In this document: piece by piece, positions 1 through 7,299 of the stretch
Layout of the letters: each line of letters opens with the position of its first letter
Numbering within the stretch: the stretch's first letter is position 1
DNA from: Flammeovirgaceae bacterium
Lineage (GTDB): Bacteria; Bacteroidota; Bacteroidia; Cytophagales; Cyclobacteriaceae
DNA: 8,208 nt
Direction: 5' to 3'
Assembly (NCBI GenBank): GCA_947457025.1
Contig: CANGUI010000074.1
Coordinates: 1 to 8,208 of the forward strand
Notes under the pieces: model-generated
Told to the model about the DNA's origin: nothing
The model's input: the letters and a program-made list of their open reading frames with translations, nothing else
Database searches by the model: none
Made by a program: the position numbers and the translations under genes

Positions 1-288
1 AAACTCGATTTCATCGACTATCGGAATCGCCTTATCTTTTATCTTTTTGATGATGGGGCTCTTATCAGCAATGCCGGGACTCTTGATGACGAGATCGGCC
101 GCCAAAATTTTTTCCTCCGTATGCTTTCCTTGCTCAAATGAGATATTTGCCGATTGCAAGTCGTGCAGGTAGTTGGGCTTTACAGTTCCCGCATCGGATA
201 CAAAAACCTCCCATCCCTTACGCTTACCAAGTAGCGCAGCACCAGTTCCGCTTTCTCCCGCTCCCAATATGACCAGCTTTTTACTCAT
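1..288 (-). CDS. murD: MurD, UDP-N-acetylmuramoyl-L-alanine--D-glutamate ligase (N-terminal part, cut by window edge)
   Basis: MurD is the cytoplasmic ATP-dependent ligase that adds D-glutamate to UDP-MurNAc-L-Ala. Only the first 96 codons are present, and the frame is open to the left edge. The N terminus begins [20 protein letters not shown], a glycine-rich nucleotide-binding-like loop typical of the MurD N-terminal domain, which binds the UDP part of the substrate. Further on, [10 protein letters not shown] (about residues 71-80) matches the conserved 'D-x-V-x-S-P-G' segment of MurD. The ATP-binding and C-terminal domains lie outside the window; family members are usually about 450 residues. 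The ATG (288-286) overlaps the mraY stop codon as ATGA, so translation is probably coupled to mraY. Its place directly after mraY is the usual dcw order. The identification is firm; whether the gene is intact downstream cannot be seen. Confidence 0.95.
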   Translation of the reverse strand, partial: MSKKLVILGAGESGTGAALLGKRKGWEVFVSDAGTVKPNYLHDLQSANISFEQGKHTEEKILAADLVIKSPGIADKSPIIKKIKDKAIPIVDEIEF

Positions 289-1511
289 CGCACTTTCAAT
301 AACGCCAGGGTGAGAATGGCCAGTAGTATTCCAACAATCCAAAACCGGGTTACGATTTTCGGCTCAGGAATATTCTTTTTCTGATAATGGTGATGCAGCG
401 GAGCCATCTTGAATAGCCTGCGCCCCTCTCCGTACTTCCGGCGGGTGTATTTGAAATACGATACCTGCATAATCACGGAAAGATTTTCGATGAGAAAAAT
501 GCCGCAGAGCAGCGGAATCATGAGCTCTTTGCGAACGGCCAGAGCCAGCACGGCGATGATTCCACCAAGCGATAGACTTCCGGTATCGCCCATGAACACC
601 TGTGCCGGGTAGGCATTGTACCACAAAAATCCAAGACACGCTCCCACAAATGCCGTGCAAAATATCACCAGCTCGCCCAGATTGGGAATGTACATGATAT
701 TCAGATAGGAACTAAAGTCTACGCGGCCGGAGAGATAAGCAAAAATTGCCAGTGTAAGTCCGATGATGGCCGATGTACCTGCGGCCAACCCATCAATGCC
801 ATCGGTGATGTTGGCCCCATTCGATACGGCCGTGATGATGATAATGACTACCAGAGTGTAAATCACCCAGGTAAAATCACGACTCAGGAATGGTGCCAGG
901 GCATGGTAATCGAACTCATTGTTTTTGAAGAACGGCACGGTAGTCATGGTTGACTTAACATCCTGGTAGGCAACCTGGGTCATGGGATTAATCTCTGCAA
1001 TGTGCTCGGTAGCCTCACTGAATGGTTTCTCCTGCCGCACTACCACCTGATCGTTGAACGACAACGTAATTCCAACTATCAAACCAAGACCAACCTGCCC
1101 AACAATCTTGAACCGGCCAGCAAGGCCTTCTTTATTTTTTAAAAATACCTTGATGTAATCATCGATAAAACCAATCAAGCCAAGCCAAACGGTGGCGATG
1201 ATCAACAGGATCACATACACGTTATCCAGTCTGGCAAACAGCAGGGTCGGCAGGAGGATTGCACCCAGGATGACCAATCCACCCATGGTGGGTGTACCCT
1301 TCTTTTGGATTTGTCCTTCCAGACCAAGATCACGGATGTCCTCACCTACCTGCTTCCGCCTCAGGTACGCAATCAGTGCCTGACCAAAAGAAATCGTAAC
1401 CAGAAGTGAAAGCAATGCCGCCATCCCTGCACGGAACGAGATGTATTGAAACAATCCGGCACCCGGAAAGTCAACCTGCTGGTGAAGATATTCAAACAGG
1501 TAATACAGCAT
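285..1511 (-). CDS. mraY: MraY, phospho-N-acetylmuramoyl-pentapeptide transferase
   Basis: This integral membrane enzyme moves phospho-MurNAc-pentapeptide from UDP to undecaprenyl phosphate, giving lipid I, the first membrane step of peptidoglycan synthesis. Family signatures are all present: KGTPTMGG (71-78), the acidic FIDDYIK with D117 and D118, [10 protein letters not shown] (234-243), the [11 protein letters not shown] loop (307-317) and the HHH triad (373-375) in APLHHHYQ. About ten hydrophobic segments are visible. At 408 residues it is longer than the E. coli enzyme (360). Most of the excess is a polar stretch, about 152-212, between two membrane segments, in the part after the GRFK motif. 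The start codon gives a typical Bacteroidetes-style N terminus and lies 3 nt after the murE stop (TAG CAG ATG). The end overlaps murD by ATGA. The gene looks intact. Confidence 0.98.
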   Translation of the reverse strand: MLYYLFEYLHQQVDFPGAGLFQYISFRAGMAALLSLLVTISFGQALIAYLRRKQVGEDIRDLGLEGQIQKKGTPTMGGLVILGAILLPTLLFARLDNVYVILLIIATVWLGLIGFIDDYIKVFLKNKEGLAGRFKIVGQVGLGLIVGITLSFNDQVVVRQEKPFSEATEHIAEINPMTQVAYQDVKSTMTTVPFFKNNEFDYHALAPFLSRDFTWVIYTLVVIIIITAVSNGANITDGIDGLAAGTSAIIGLTLAIFAYLSGRVDFSSYLNIMYIPNLGELVIFCTAFVGACLGFLWYNAYPAQVFMGDTGSLSLGGIIAVLALAVRKELMIPLLCGIFLIENLSVIMQVSYFKYTRRKYGEGRRLFKMAPLHHHYQKKNIPEPKIVTRFWIVGILLAILTLALLKVR

Positions 1512-1514
1512 CTG

Positions 1515-2978
1515 CTACTTAAAAAACAGTTTCAACATTCTTTCCAAAACTTCTTTATCATCGAAGGGGAGTTTCACCCCTTTTATTTCCTGGTATTTTT
1601 CATGCCCTTTGCCTGCAACCAACACGATATCTCGCTCTTTTGCCAGCATGCAGGCTGTCTTGATGGCTTCTTCCCGATCAGCCATGACGAGTGTTTTTTT
1701 CTTTTCGCTCGGGCTGATGCCGCTTTGGATCTCCCGAATGATATCGAGTGGATCCTCATCCCGGGGATTGTCCGACGTAAGCACCACTTTATCGCTGAAG
1801 CGACAGGCAATTGCACCCATCAGCGGCCGTTTGGTACGATCGCGATTACCCCCGCACCCAACCACCGTGATTACCTGCTCGGGCCCGGTGCGAAATTGAT
1901 GAATGGTTTCAAGTACGTTTTTCAACGCATCGGGTGTGTGGGCATAATCGACAATGGCAGTTATCCGGGCTCCCGCCTTTACCAGTTCAAAGCGCCCCTC
2001 CGCACCCGAAAGTGACGACAGGCGGGTCAACACATCATCCGGTTGCTGACCCAACAACACAGCCGTTCCATAGACTGCCAGCAGGTTGTAGGCGTTGAAA
2101 TCGCCAATAAGGCGAAACCAGACCGGACGATTATCTACGTCTAGCTCAAGACCATCTATTGTATTGGAAATAATTTTCCCCTTGAAATCGGCCAGTTTTT
2201 GCAGCGCATACGTTTTTTTAGCCGCCCGGGTATTTTGCAACATCACCATGCCGCGCTTATCGTCAGCGTTAACCAAAGCAAACGCATCACTTGAGAGGTC
2301 ATCAAAAAATTTCTTCTTGGCACGGATGTAGTTATCGAACGTCTTGTGATAGTCGAGGTGGTCGTGGGTGATGTTGGTAAACACGGCGCCGGAAAATCGC
2401 AGCCCCGCGATGCGTTCCTGATCTATGGCGTGCGAACTTACTTCCATGAAGCAATGGGTACAGCCTGCTTCCACCTGCTGCCGGAGTAACTGCTGGAGCT
2501 GAATCGGATCAGGTGTGGTGTGTGTAGCCGGAATTTCTTTGTCCACAATTCTATTCACAACTGTGGATAACAGGCCACACCGGTAACCCAGTGCACCGAA
2601 AAGCTTGTATAACAATGTGGCCACAGTAGTCTTGCCGTTGGTGCCGGTAATGCCCACTAACGTAAGGGAGTGCGACGGATTATCATAGAAATTCGCGGCC
2701 ATGATACCGAGTGCCTGTGCACTTTGTCGGACAACTACGTAGGTGATATCCTCCCGGATGATTTCGGGCATTTTTTCCAGTACGATAATCGAAGCTCCGG
2801 TCTGGATGGCCTGAGCCACATAGTGGTGGCCATCAGTCTGTGTGCCGGTTACCGCGATGAAGGCGTAGTCCTGCGCTACGTGCCGCGAATCAAAGGCAAG
2901 CCCGGCTACGTGCCGGCTCATATCTCCGGATGTGGCCGTGATGTGCACTTTATATAATATGTCGCGCAACGTTTTCAT
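1515..2978 (-). CDS. murE: MurE, UDP-N-acetylmuramoyl-L-alanyl-D-glutamate--2,6-diaminopimelate ligase
   Basis: MurE is the cytoplasmic ATP-dependent ligase adding the third stem-peptide residue to UDP-MurNAc-L-Ala-D-Glu. The order of parts is normal: N-terminal UDP-binding domain with LAFDSRHV (27-34), central ATPase domain with the P-loop GITGTNGKTT (109-118), TTPDP (154-158), MEVSSHAIDQERI (178-190), the THDHLDYH segment (204-211) and an AKKKFF segment whose K221 is the likely carbamylated lysine, then a C-terminal domain with DYAHTPDA (344-351). DNPRDEDP (403-410) is the signature of enzymes that use meso-diaminopimelate; lysine-adding enzymes differ here. GKGHEKYQ (457-464) is also conserved. 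Length, 487 residues, is normal. Its ATG overlaps the ftsI stop as ATGA, and 3 nt separate its TAG from mraY. This predicts mDAP-type peptidoglycan, as expected of a Gram-negative bacterium. Confidence 0.98.
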   Translation of the reverse strand: MKTLRDILYKVHITATSGDMSRHVAGLAFDSRHVAQDYAFIAVTGTQTDGHHYVAQAIQTGASIIVLEKMPEIIREDITYVVVRQSAQALGIMAANFYDNPSHSLTLVGITGTNGKTTVATLLYKLFGALGYRCGLLSTVVNRIVDKEIPATHTTPDPIQLQQLLRQQVEAGCTHCFMEVSSHAIDQERIAGLRFSGAVFTNITHDHLDYHKTFDNYIRAKKKFFDDLSSDAFALVNADDKRGMVMLQNTRAAKKTYALQKLADFKGKIISNTIDGLELDVDNRPVWFRLIGDFNAYNLLAVYGTAVLLGQQPDDVLTRLSSLSGAEGRFELVKAGARITAIVDYAHTPDALKNVLETIHQFRTGPEQVITVVGCGGNRDRTKRPLMGAIACRFSDKVVLTSDNPRDEDPLDIIREIQSGISPSEKKKTLVMADREEAIKTACMLAKERDIVLVAGKGHEKYQEIKGVKLPFDDKEVLERMLKLFFK

Positions 2979-5062
2979 CCGAGACGTAAAAAAATCCGGG
3001 TTCCTTTACCACACCGACTGCCGGGAGCGGGTGATTGCTGAGCTACACGCCCGATCCCCTGATAACCAACCTCCAGGCCTGATTTCTCCAAAATGTAGAG
3101 GGCATCCCGAAAGGTCATGCCGGTAACATCCGGTACCCGATTTTCCTGCACCGGATTCTTCTTCCACGTCACCGAGTTGCCATTTCGTACGGCACGCACC
3201 CACTCCTCTTCGGTAGTAGAGTGGGTAGAAATTCCCAATTCATTTGCAAGGACGGTTAACTCCTCCTGGAAGCCGGCCCTGATGGTCGGAAGGACGCCGG
3301 GATCAAGAAGCCGCTTCTTGTCCATGGCCTGGTGCAGGTCAATGTCACGTGCATAAATATTATCAGCAATGTCTTTGAAAACCGGCCCTGCCACGTTGTT
3401 GCCGTACTGCTGCCAGCCTTTCGGATTTTTGATCAGTACAAGACACGTGTACTTCGGCTGATGAGCCGGAAAGTATCCAACAAACGAAGTCACGTACTTT
3501 TTCTCATACCGGCCATTCTCGAGGATCTGCGCCGTTCCGGTCTTTCCGGCGATGCGGTAGTGGGTGTTCTTCAGGTTCTGCGCCGTACCACGATCTACCA
3601 CGCCTTCCAATAGCAGACGTAGCTGCCGCAGCGTTTTGTCCGAGCAGATACTGGTACACAGTACCTCGGATTCAAACGTCTGCACCTCCTGGTCGGCTTT
3701 CCGGATGGCCGTGACAAATAAGGGCTTGATCATTTTACCATAATTCGCCACCGCGTTGTACAGCGCAAGGGTATGGAGCGGAGAAACCTCAAACCCGTAT
3801 CCATAGGCCATCCATGGCAAAGTGATGCCGCTCCATCCCTTGTCTGTTGGTCGTTTGATTTTAGGAACCGACTCGCCGGTAATTTGTAAACCCAGCGGTT
3901 TGGTGAAGTACACGCGCTCAACATGGCGCAGAAACTTTTCCGGTTGTAGACCAAAGTGTTTATCCACGAGTTTGGCCATAGCTACGTTAGAAGATAACTC
4001 GAAGGACTGCTGTACGGAAATTTTTCCAAATCCACCTTCATGGTGATCCCGGACCTTGCGGTTGTAAAAAAGGTATTCTCCGCGGCCGGTTTCAATGCTG
4101 TCGGTAAGGTCGATGTTGGTATCTTCCAGCAGTGCCATCAGGGTGACGAGTTTGAAGGTTGATCCGGGCTCAATTGATCCGCCTACAGCATGGTTAAAAT
4201 GTTCAGAATAACCGCCTTCAACGGCTGACAGGTTGGAAACTGCTTTGATGTGCCCGGTGGCTACTTCCATTACCACCACAGTCCCCTCGTCTGCCTGGTG
4301 CATCTGCATGGCGCGGTGAAGTGAGGTTTCAGCTACATCCTGGAGATTGATATCAATCGTAGTGTGGATATCGAGCCCATCTACTGCTTTGCTCCCCTGG
4401 GCATCGTAGACCGGCTTCCAGGTACTGCCGGCAATTTTCTGAAACAGTGCTTCGCCATCGTTACCTGCGAGGTGTTTTTCAAAGCTGAATTCCAGACCGG
4501 CACCCTTATCGTCATCATTGATAAAACCGATAGTGCGGCGAGCGAGATTATGGAAAGGCCGGTATCGGAGATCGCGTTTCTCAAAAATGACCCCTCCCTT
4601 ATAGCGCCCTTCTCGAAAGATTGGCCATTGCGTCATTTCCTTTTTTTCAAGATAATTGATCTGCTTCCGGTTGAGCATGATGTAATGACGACCCGCTGCA
4701 CGCGTATCCACAAGCAGTCGCTTGTAGTCGGTGGCGGACCGATCCTGATAAAAGCGCGCGAGTAGCATGGCGAGTGAGTCCACGCCACGCCGGAACACCT
4801 CACCATTGCAGAGCGTAGGATCCATGGCCACTTTATAGAATGGCAGTGAAGTAGCCAACAAGCTGCCATTGTCCGAATAGATGTTACCGCGTGTGGCTTT
4901 GATCTTTCGATAAACGAATGAGATCTCCTCCCCCATCTTTGCCCACTCCTTTCCCTCCACGACCTGGATGTGCCCTACCTTCGCTGCGATGCAAACCGCA
5001 AAGATCACCACGCCCAGAAAGGCAAGGCGCACACGTATTAATATCGACTTCTTAATATTCAC
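2975..5062 (-). CDS. ftsI: FtsI/PBP3-type septal peptidoglycan D,D-transpeptidase with C-terminal PASTA domain
   Basis: This is a class B penicillin-binding protein that crosslinks septal peptidoglycan in the periplasm, held by one N-terminal membrane anchor (about residues 12-31). The non-catalytic dimerisation domain follows, with KATRGNIYSDNGSLLATS (55-72). The transpeptidase domain has all three active-site motifs: S301-T-F-K304 (nucleophile and base), S357-S-N359 and K507-T-G509. After a linker of about 70 residues, 643-695 form one PASTA domain (VPDVTGM ... QQSPAPGS ... GTRIFLRL). The length, 695 residues, fits a PASTA-bearing FtsI of Bacteroidetes. The start is GTG (5062-5060), overlapping the upstream ftsL-like gene by 11 nt; it gives MNIKKSILIRVRLAF, and no ATG occurs until residue 42, beyond the anchor, so GTG is preferred. 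Coupling to ftsL is likely. The stop overlaps murE by ATGA. Confidence 0.97.
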   Translation of the reverse strand: MNIKKSILIRVRLAFLGVVIFAVCIAAKVGHIQVVEGKEWAKMGEEISFVYRKIKATRGNIYSDNGSLLATSLPFYKVAMDPTLCNGEVFRRGVDSLAMLLARFYQDRSATDYKRLLVDTRAAGRHYIMLNRKQINYLEKKEMTQWPIFREGRYKGGVIFEKRDLRYRPFHNLARRTIGFINDDDKGAGLEFSFEKHLAGNDGEALFQKIAGSTWKPVYDAQGSKAVDGLDIHTTIDINLQDVAETSLHRAMQMHQADEGTVVVMEVATGHIKAVSNLSAVEGGYSEHFNHAVGGSIEPGSTFKLVTLMALLEDTNIDLTDSIETGRGEYLFYNRKVRDHHEGGFGKISVQQSFELSSNVAMAKLVDKHFGLQPEKFLRHVERVYFTKPLGLQITGESVPKIKRPTDKGWSGITLPWMAYGYGFEVSPLHTLALYNAVANYGKMIKPLFVTAIRKADQEVQTFESEVLCTSICSDKTLRQLRLLLEGVVDRGTAQNLKNTHYRIAGKTGTAQILENGRYEKKYVTSFVGYFPAHQPKYTCLVLIKNPKGWQQYGNNVAGPVFKDIADNIYARDIDLHQAMDKKRLLDPGVLPTIRAGFQEELTVLANELGISTHSTTEEEWVRAVRNGNSVTWKKNPVQENRVPDVTGMTFRDALYILEKSGLEVGYQGIGRVAQQSPAPGSRCGKGTRIFLRLG

Positions 5063-5441
5063 TTTTATCCACGATCACTTTAAAAGGCGGCACCATACTT
5101 TCTTCCAGTCCAAGTACTTTTACTCTGCGCGCAACTTCACTTTGCTTTCCGGCATACATCACATCTGCTTTGCGTGTGGTGTAGTCGGCACGTAAGTCGT
5201 CTACTTCGCTTTGCAGGCGGTTGGCCTCGCGTGTAGCCCGATCTGCGTAATGCGTATTGCTGATGTAGATGAGGGCCAGCACGAAGAAGAACAGGATACG
5301 GGGAAGGTAATGCATGGGAAATCCCGCTTCGAAATATGTCTCCAGTTTCAATTTCTTTTCGATACCCGAAAAAAGGCTCGTACCCGCGACTGATGCTTCG
5401 GGCCGCTCAGGATTTTCAATTTTTATCGTATTCTCTGCCAT
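5052..5441 (-). CDS. ftsL: FtsL-like cell division protein
   Basis: This is a small bitopic protein of 129 residues. It has a polar cytoplasmic tail of about 45 residues, one membrane segment (about 46-63, LPRILFFFVLALIYISNT), then a charged stretch rich in heptad-like spacing (about 66-100, ATREANRLQSEVDDLRADYTT), consistent with a short periplasmic coiled coil. This is the plan of FtsL, which pairs with a FtsB-type partner to recruit and activate FtsW-FtsI. The sequence is not close to E. coli FtsL; the call rests on topology, size and position between rsmH and ftsI, where Bacteroidetes encode an FtsL-like protein. The ATG lies 3 nt after the rsmH stop (TAG AAG ATG), and the 3' end overlaps ftsI by 11 nt. 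The cytoplasmic tail is rather long. The role is inferred, but the context makes it strong. Confidence 0.85.
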   Translation of the reverse strand: MAENTIKIENPERPEASVAGTSLFSGIEKKLKLETYFEAGFPMHYLPRILFFFVLALIYISNTHYADRATREANRLQSEVDDLRADYTTRKADVMYAGKQSEVARRVKVLGLEESMVPPFKVIVDKSEY

Positions 5442-5444
5442 CTT

Positions 5445-6353
5445 CTATAGTTTCTCGGCTATTCTCAGTTTGGCGCTTCGTGCGCGATTATTTTTTTCCA
5501 CTTCGTCCGCTCCAGCTTCAATGGGCTTGCGATTTACCGCACGCAGCGGCCGGATCGGGTTTCCAAAGAAGTCCTTTTCAAGGGTTCCGAACGGTTTACC
5601 CGTTTGGATAAAATTTTTGACCATCCGGTCTTCGAGGCTATGGTAACTCAACACTACCAGCCGGCCACCGGTAATCAGTACTTCGGCTGCCTGCACCAGG
5701 AATTCTTCGAGCGCCTTCATTTCTTCATTCACTTCCATGCGCAGTGCCTGAAAGACCTGAGCAAAGTATTTTTGCTCTTTACCGCGTGGCGCAAATGATT
5801 GAAGAGCACTTTTCAGTTCTTGTGTTTCCCGAAATGGCTGCCGGGTGCGTACACGCACCAAATGCGCAGCTGCTGTCTTCGCATTTTTGATCTCTCCGTA
5901 CATGCCCAGCACTTTGTGAAGTTCTCGTTCGGAAAAAGTGTTCAGCACGTCTGCAGCCGTTGTCGGTGACTGCCGGTTCATGCGCATATCGAGGGGGCCG
6001 CTGTAGCGGGTGGAAAACCCGCGCTCGGCTGCGTCAATCTGATGCGATGAAACGCCGAGGTCCGCCAGAATCCCGCTCACCACCGTGACCTCATTTAACT
6101 TCAAATACCGTTTCAGGTATCGGAAATTGGTCGGACAAAATGTAAAAGAACGATTGTCGATCTTGCGGGCTTCTTCCCGTGCATCGGCATCCTGGTCAAA
6201 ACCCAGAAGCCGGCCGGTGGTAAGCCTCTCCAAAATCGCCAGGCTGTGGCCGCCTCCACCGAAGGTGGCATCCACATAGGTGCCGGTCGGATCAATTTTC
6301 AAACCCTCCAGACACTCCGGCAACAGAACGGGCCGATGATACACGGAATTCAT
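5445..6353 (-). CDS. rsmH: RsmH, 16S rRNA (cytosine(1402)-N(4))-methyltransferase
   Basis: RsmH (also called MraW) uses S-adenosylmethionine to methylate N4 of C1402 in the decoding region of 16S rRNA. Visible motifs are the N-terminal YHRPVLLPECLEGL, the SAM-binding YVDATFGGGGHS (26-37), GFDQDADA (51-58), ADLGVSSHQID (97-107), SGPLDMRM (118-125), RMEVNEE (205-211), LSYHSLEDR (235-243) and the C-terminal NNRARSAKLR (288-297). The length, 302 residues, is typical. The chosen ATG gives the usual start just ahead of the YHxPVLL motif. The gene follows the unknown ORF by 16 nt, with only a weak GGGG stretch ahead of the start, and ends 3 nt before ftsL. It is the conserved second gene of most dcw clusters, although here it does not directly follow mraZ. 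Confidence 0.98.
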   Translation of the reverse strand: MNSVYHRPVLLPECLEGLKIDPTGTYVDATFGGGGHSLAILERLTTGRLLGFDQDADAREEARKIDNRSFTFCPTNFRYLKRYLKLNEVTVVSGILADLGVSSHQIDAAERGFSTRYSGPLDMRMNRQSPTTAADVLNTFSERELHKVLGMYGEIKNAKTAAAHLVRVRTRQPFRETQELKSALQSFAPRGKEQKYFAQVFQALRMEVNEEMKALEEFLVQAAEVLITGGRLVVLSYHSLEDRMVKNFIQTGKPFGTLEKDFFGNPIRPLRAVNRKPIEAGADEVEKNNRARSAKLRIAEKL

Positions 6354-6369
6354 GCCCGTTTACTACCCC

Positions 6370-6759
6370 TTACCTGCTGCACATGAACCGCATTAATACC
6401 CAGGTATGCAGGCGGTCCTCACCTACTACAAGACCGGGCTCCTCCGCAATCTTGTTATCCGAAATCCCCTTGGGCTGCTGTACAATCAGCAAATGCGTTT
6501 CAGAACCAAAAGCCAAACCAGACGAAGCACACAGGATTCCGTTTTGCATTCCTTTGAAATTCGCTGCCCTTACTTTAGCCAGCATTGCCCGTACCGAAGA
6601 GAAAGCACCGGGTAGCCGAATATGCATTGCGAACCACGCCGCACCCGGGAAATCCCGCATAAACCCGTACATGGTTTTTGCTGCCTTCATATCGGGTTGC
6701 CGAAAAAAGACTGTCATAAATTGCCTCATACCTAAATCGTCATGCTCAACGAACAGCAC
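6370..6759 (-). CDS. Uncharacterised ORF between mraZ and rsmH
   Basis: I do not recognise this frame. It is the longest minus-strand reading in the gap between mraZ and rsmH, 129 codons from a GTG, ending 16 nt before rsmH. The frame is open further up, to a TGA at 6826-6828, but has no ATG there; an internal ATG lies at codon 11. The reading is soluble-looking, with no membrane segment or signal peptide, and is unusually methionine-rich. The stretch FGSETHLLIVQQPKGISDNKIAEEPGLVVGEDRLHTW looks protein-like, while the N-terminal part is less convincing. Codons look like those of the neighbours by eye, but I made no count. The opposite strand is also open (6383-6763), which weakens the case. 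It could be a real operon gene, a frameshifted gene whose start is the ATG at 6818, or non-coding. Many relatives have mraZ and rsmH adjacent. Confidence 0.4.
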   Translation of the reverse strand: MLFVEHDDLGMRQFMTVFFRQPDMKAAKTMYGFMRDFPGAAWFAMHIRLPGAFSSVRAMLAKVRAANFKGMQNGILCASSGLAFGSETHLLIVQQPKGISDNKIAEEPGLVVGEDRLHTWVLMRFMCSR

Positions 6760-6818
6760 GTAACCTGAGGTGCGATGTGTAGACCGGGTTGACTTTCGAA
6801 AATCCCGGCGTTCATCAT
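6732..6818 (-). CDS. Short 28-codon ORF overlapping the mraZ stop
   Basis: The mraZ stop reads TGATGATGAAC, so an ATG begins within the TGA and is followed at once by a second ATG in the same frame. This is the coupled-start arrangement seen at other junctions of this operon. The frame reads MMNAGIFESQPGLHIAPQ and then a less protein-like stretch, ending at TAG (6734-6732). It overlaps the start of the larger unknown ORF by 28 nt in a different frame. It may be the true N terminus of that gene, broken by a one-base change, or chance. A function cannot be assigned. Confidence 0.2.
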   Translation of the reverse strand: MMNAGIFESQPGLHIAPQVTCCSLSMTI

Positions 6819-7261
6819 CAGGTATTCAGGTAACGGTCTGCCAACTTTGACAACTCACCTGGGTCTTGAATAAGGTACTTCTCATAAACGGTGGGATTCC
6901 ACACTTCAACCTTGGTGCCGGTGCCAACCAGCAACGCCTCTTTTTCAAGCTGGGCGTAGGTCATCAAATTCCGGGGCAGCACAAACCGGCCGGATGCATC
7001 CAGCTCGATCGTGACAACACCCGACAAAAAGTTCCGCTGGAGAGCGCGGTTCTCTTCATTGAATTCATTTAGTGCAGAAATTTTCGAGAAGACCTTTTTA
7101 AACTCCACCATCGGATAAAGCAAGAGGCACGGCTCGAAGCCTTTGCGGATCACGAGTTCCTGAGGATCACCCTCGGGAAGCTGCGCCTTGATCCGGGAAG
7201 GCAAAATCAGCCTCCCTTTGGCATCGAGCTTACACTCAAATTCACTGGTGAAGAAAGTCAT
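6818..7261 (-). CDS. mraZ: MraZ, transcriptional regulator of the dcw operon
   Basis: MraZ is a DNA-binding protein of the AbrB/SpoVT superfamily that forms a ring-like oligomer and binds direct repeats ahead of its own gene. The protein has 147 residues and two tandem AbrB-like halves, each with the family signature: FECKLDAKGRLILPSRIK (8-25, DAKGR at 13-17) and IELDASGRFVLPRNL (85-99, DASGR at 88-92). Length and start (MTFFTSEFECKLDAKGR) are typical. The only purine-rich AGGAG upstream (7287-7283) is 21 nt from the ATG, too far for a classical ribosome site, and falls close to the predicted transcription start; weak Shine-Dalgarno use is normal in Bacteroidetes. It is the first gene of the operon and has an operator-like repeat array directly ahead of it, so autoregulation is expected. 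Its effect on the rest of the cluster is an inference. Confidence 0.97.
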   Translation of the reverse strand: MTFFTSEFECKLDAKGRLILPSRIKAQLPEGDPQELVIRKGFEPCLLLYPMVEFKKVFSKISALNEFNEENRALQRNFLSGVVTIELDASGRFVLPRNLMTYAQLEKEALLVGTGTKVEVWNPTVYEKYLIQDPGELSKLADRYLNT

Positions 7262-7290
7262 GGACGTAGTGGTTGTCTTTTTCTCCTAAG

Positions 7291-7298
7291 CAAACATA
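7291..7298 (-). promoter_or_regulatory. Bacteroidetes-type -7 promoter element ahead of mraZ
   Basis: TATGTTTG on the minus strand is a perfect match to TAnnTTTG, the -7 element used by the primary sigma factor of Bacteroidetes. It ends 29 nt before the mraZ ATG, so transcription would start about 7283-7287 and give a leader of roughly 25 nt. No TTTG-type -33 element stands at the expected 19-21 nt upstream; that place is occupied by the AAAGTGG repeats. Confidence 0.65.
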
Positions 7299-7299
7299 G

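Noticed and set aside
1446..2015. 189-codon plus-strand ORF
   Set aside because: It lies antisense to murE and the start of mraY, both with complete family motifs. The translation has no recognisable features, so it is a shadow frame.
4364..4765. 133-codon plus-strand ORF
   Set aside because: It is wholly antisense to ftsI, which is intact across this interval.
6383..6763. 126-codon plus-strand ORF antisense to the unknown mraZ-rsmH ORF
   Set aside because: The translation is rich in Ser, Cys, Pro and Arg, as is common for antisense shadows, and the orientation opposes the operon. It does, however, reduce certainty about the minus-strand ORF.
7283..7287. AGGAG as ribosome binding site for mraZ
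   Set aside because: It lies 21 nt before the ATG, too far for Shine-Dalgarno pairing, and falls at the predicted transcription start.
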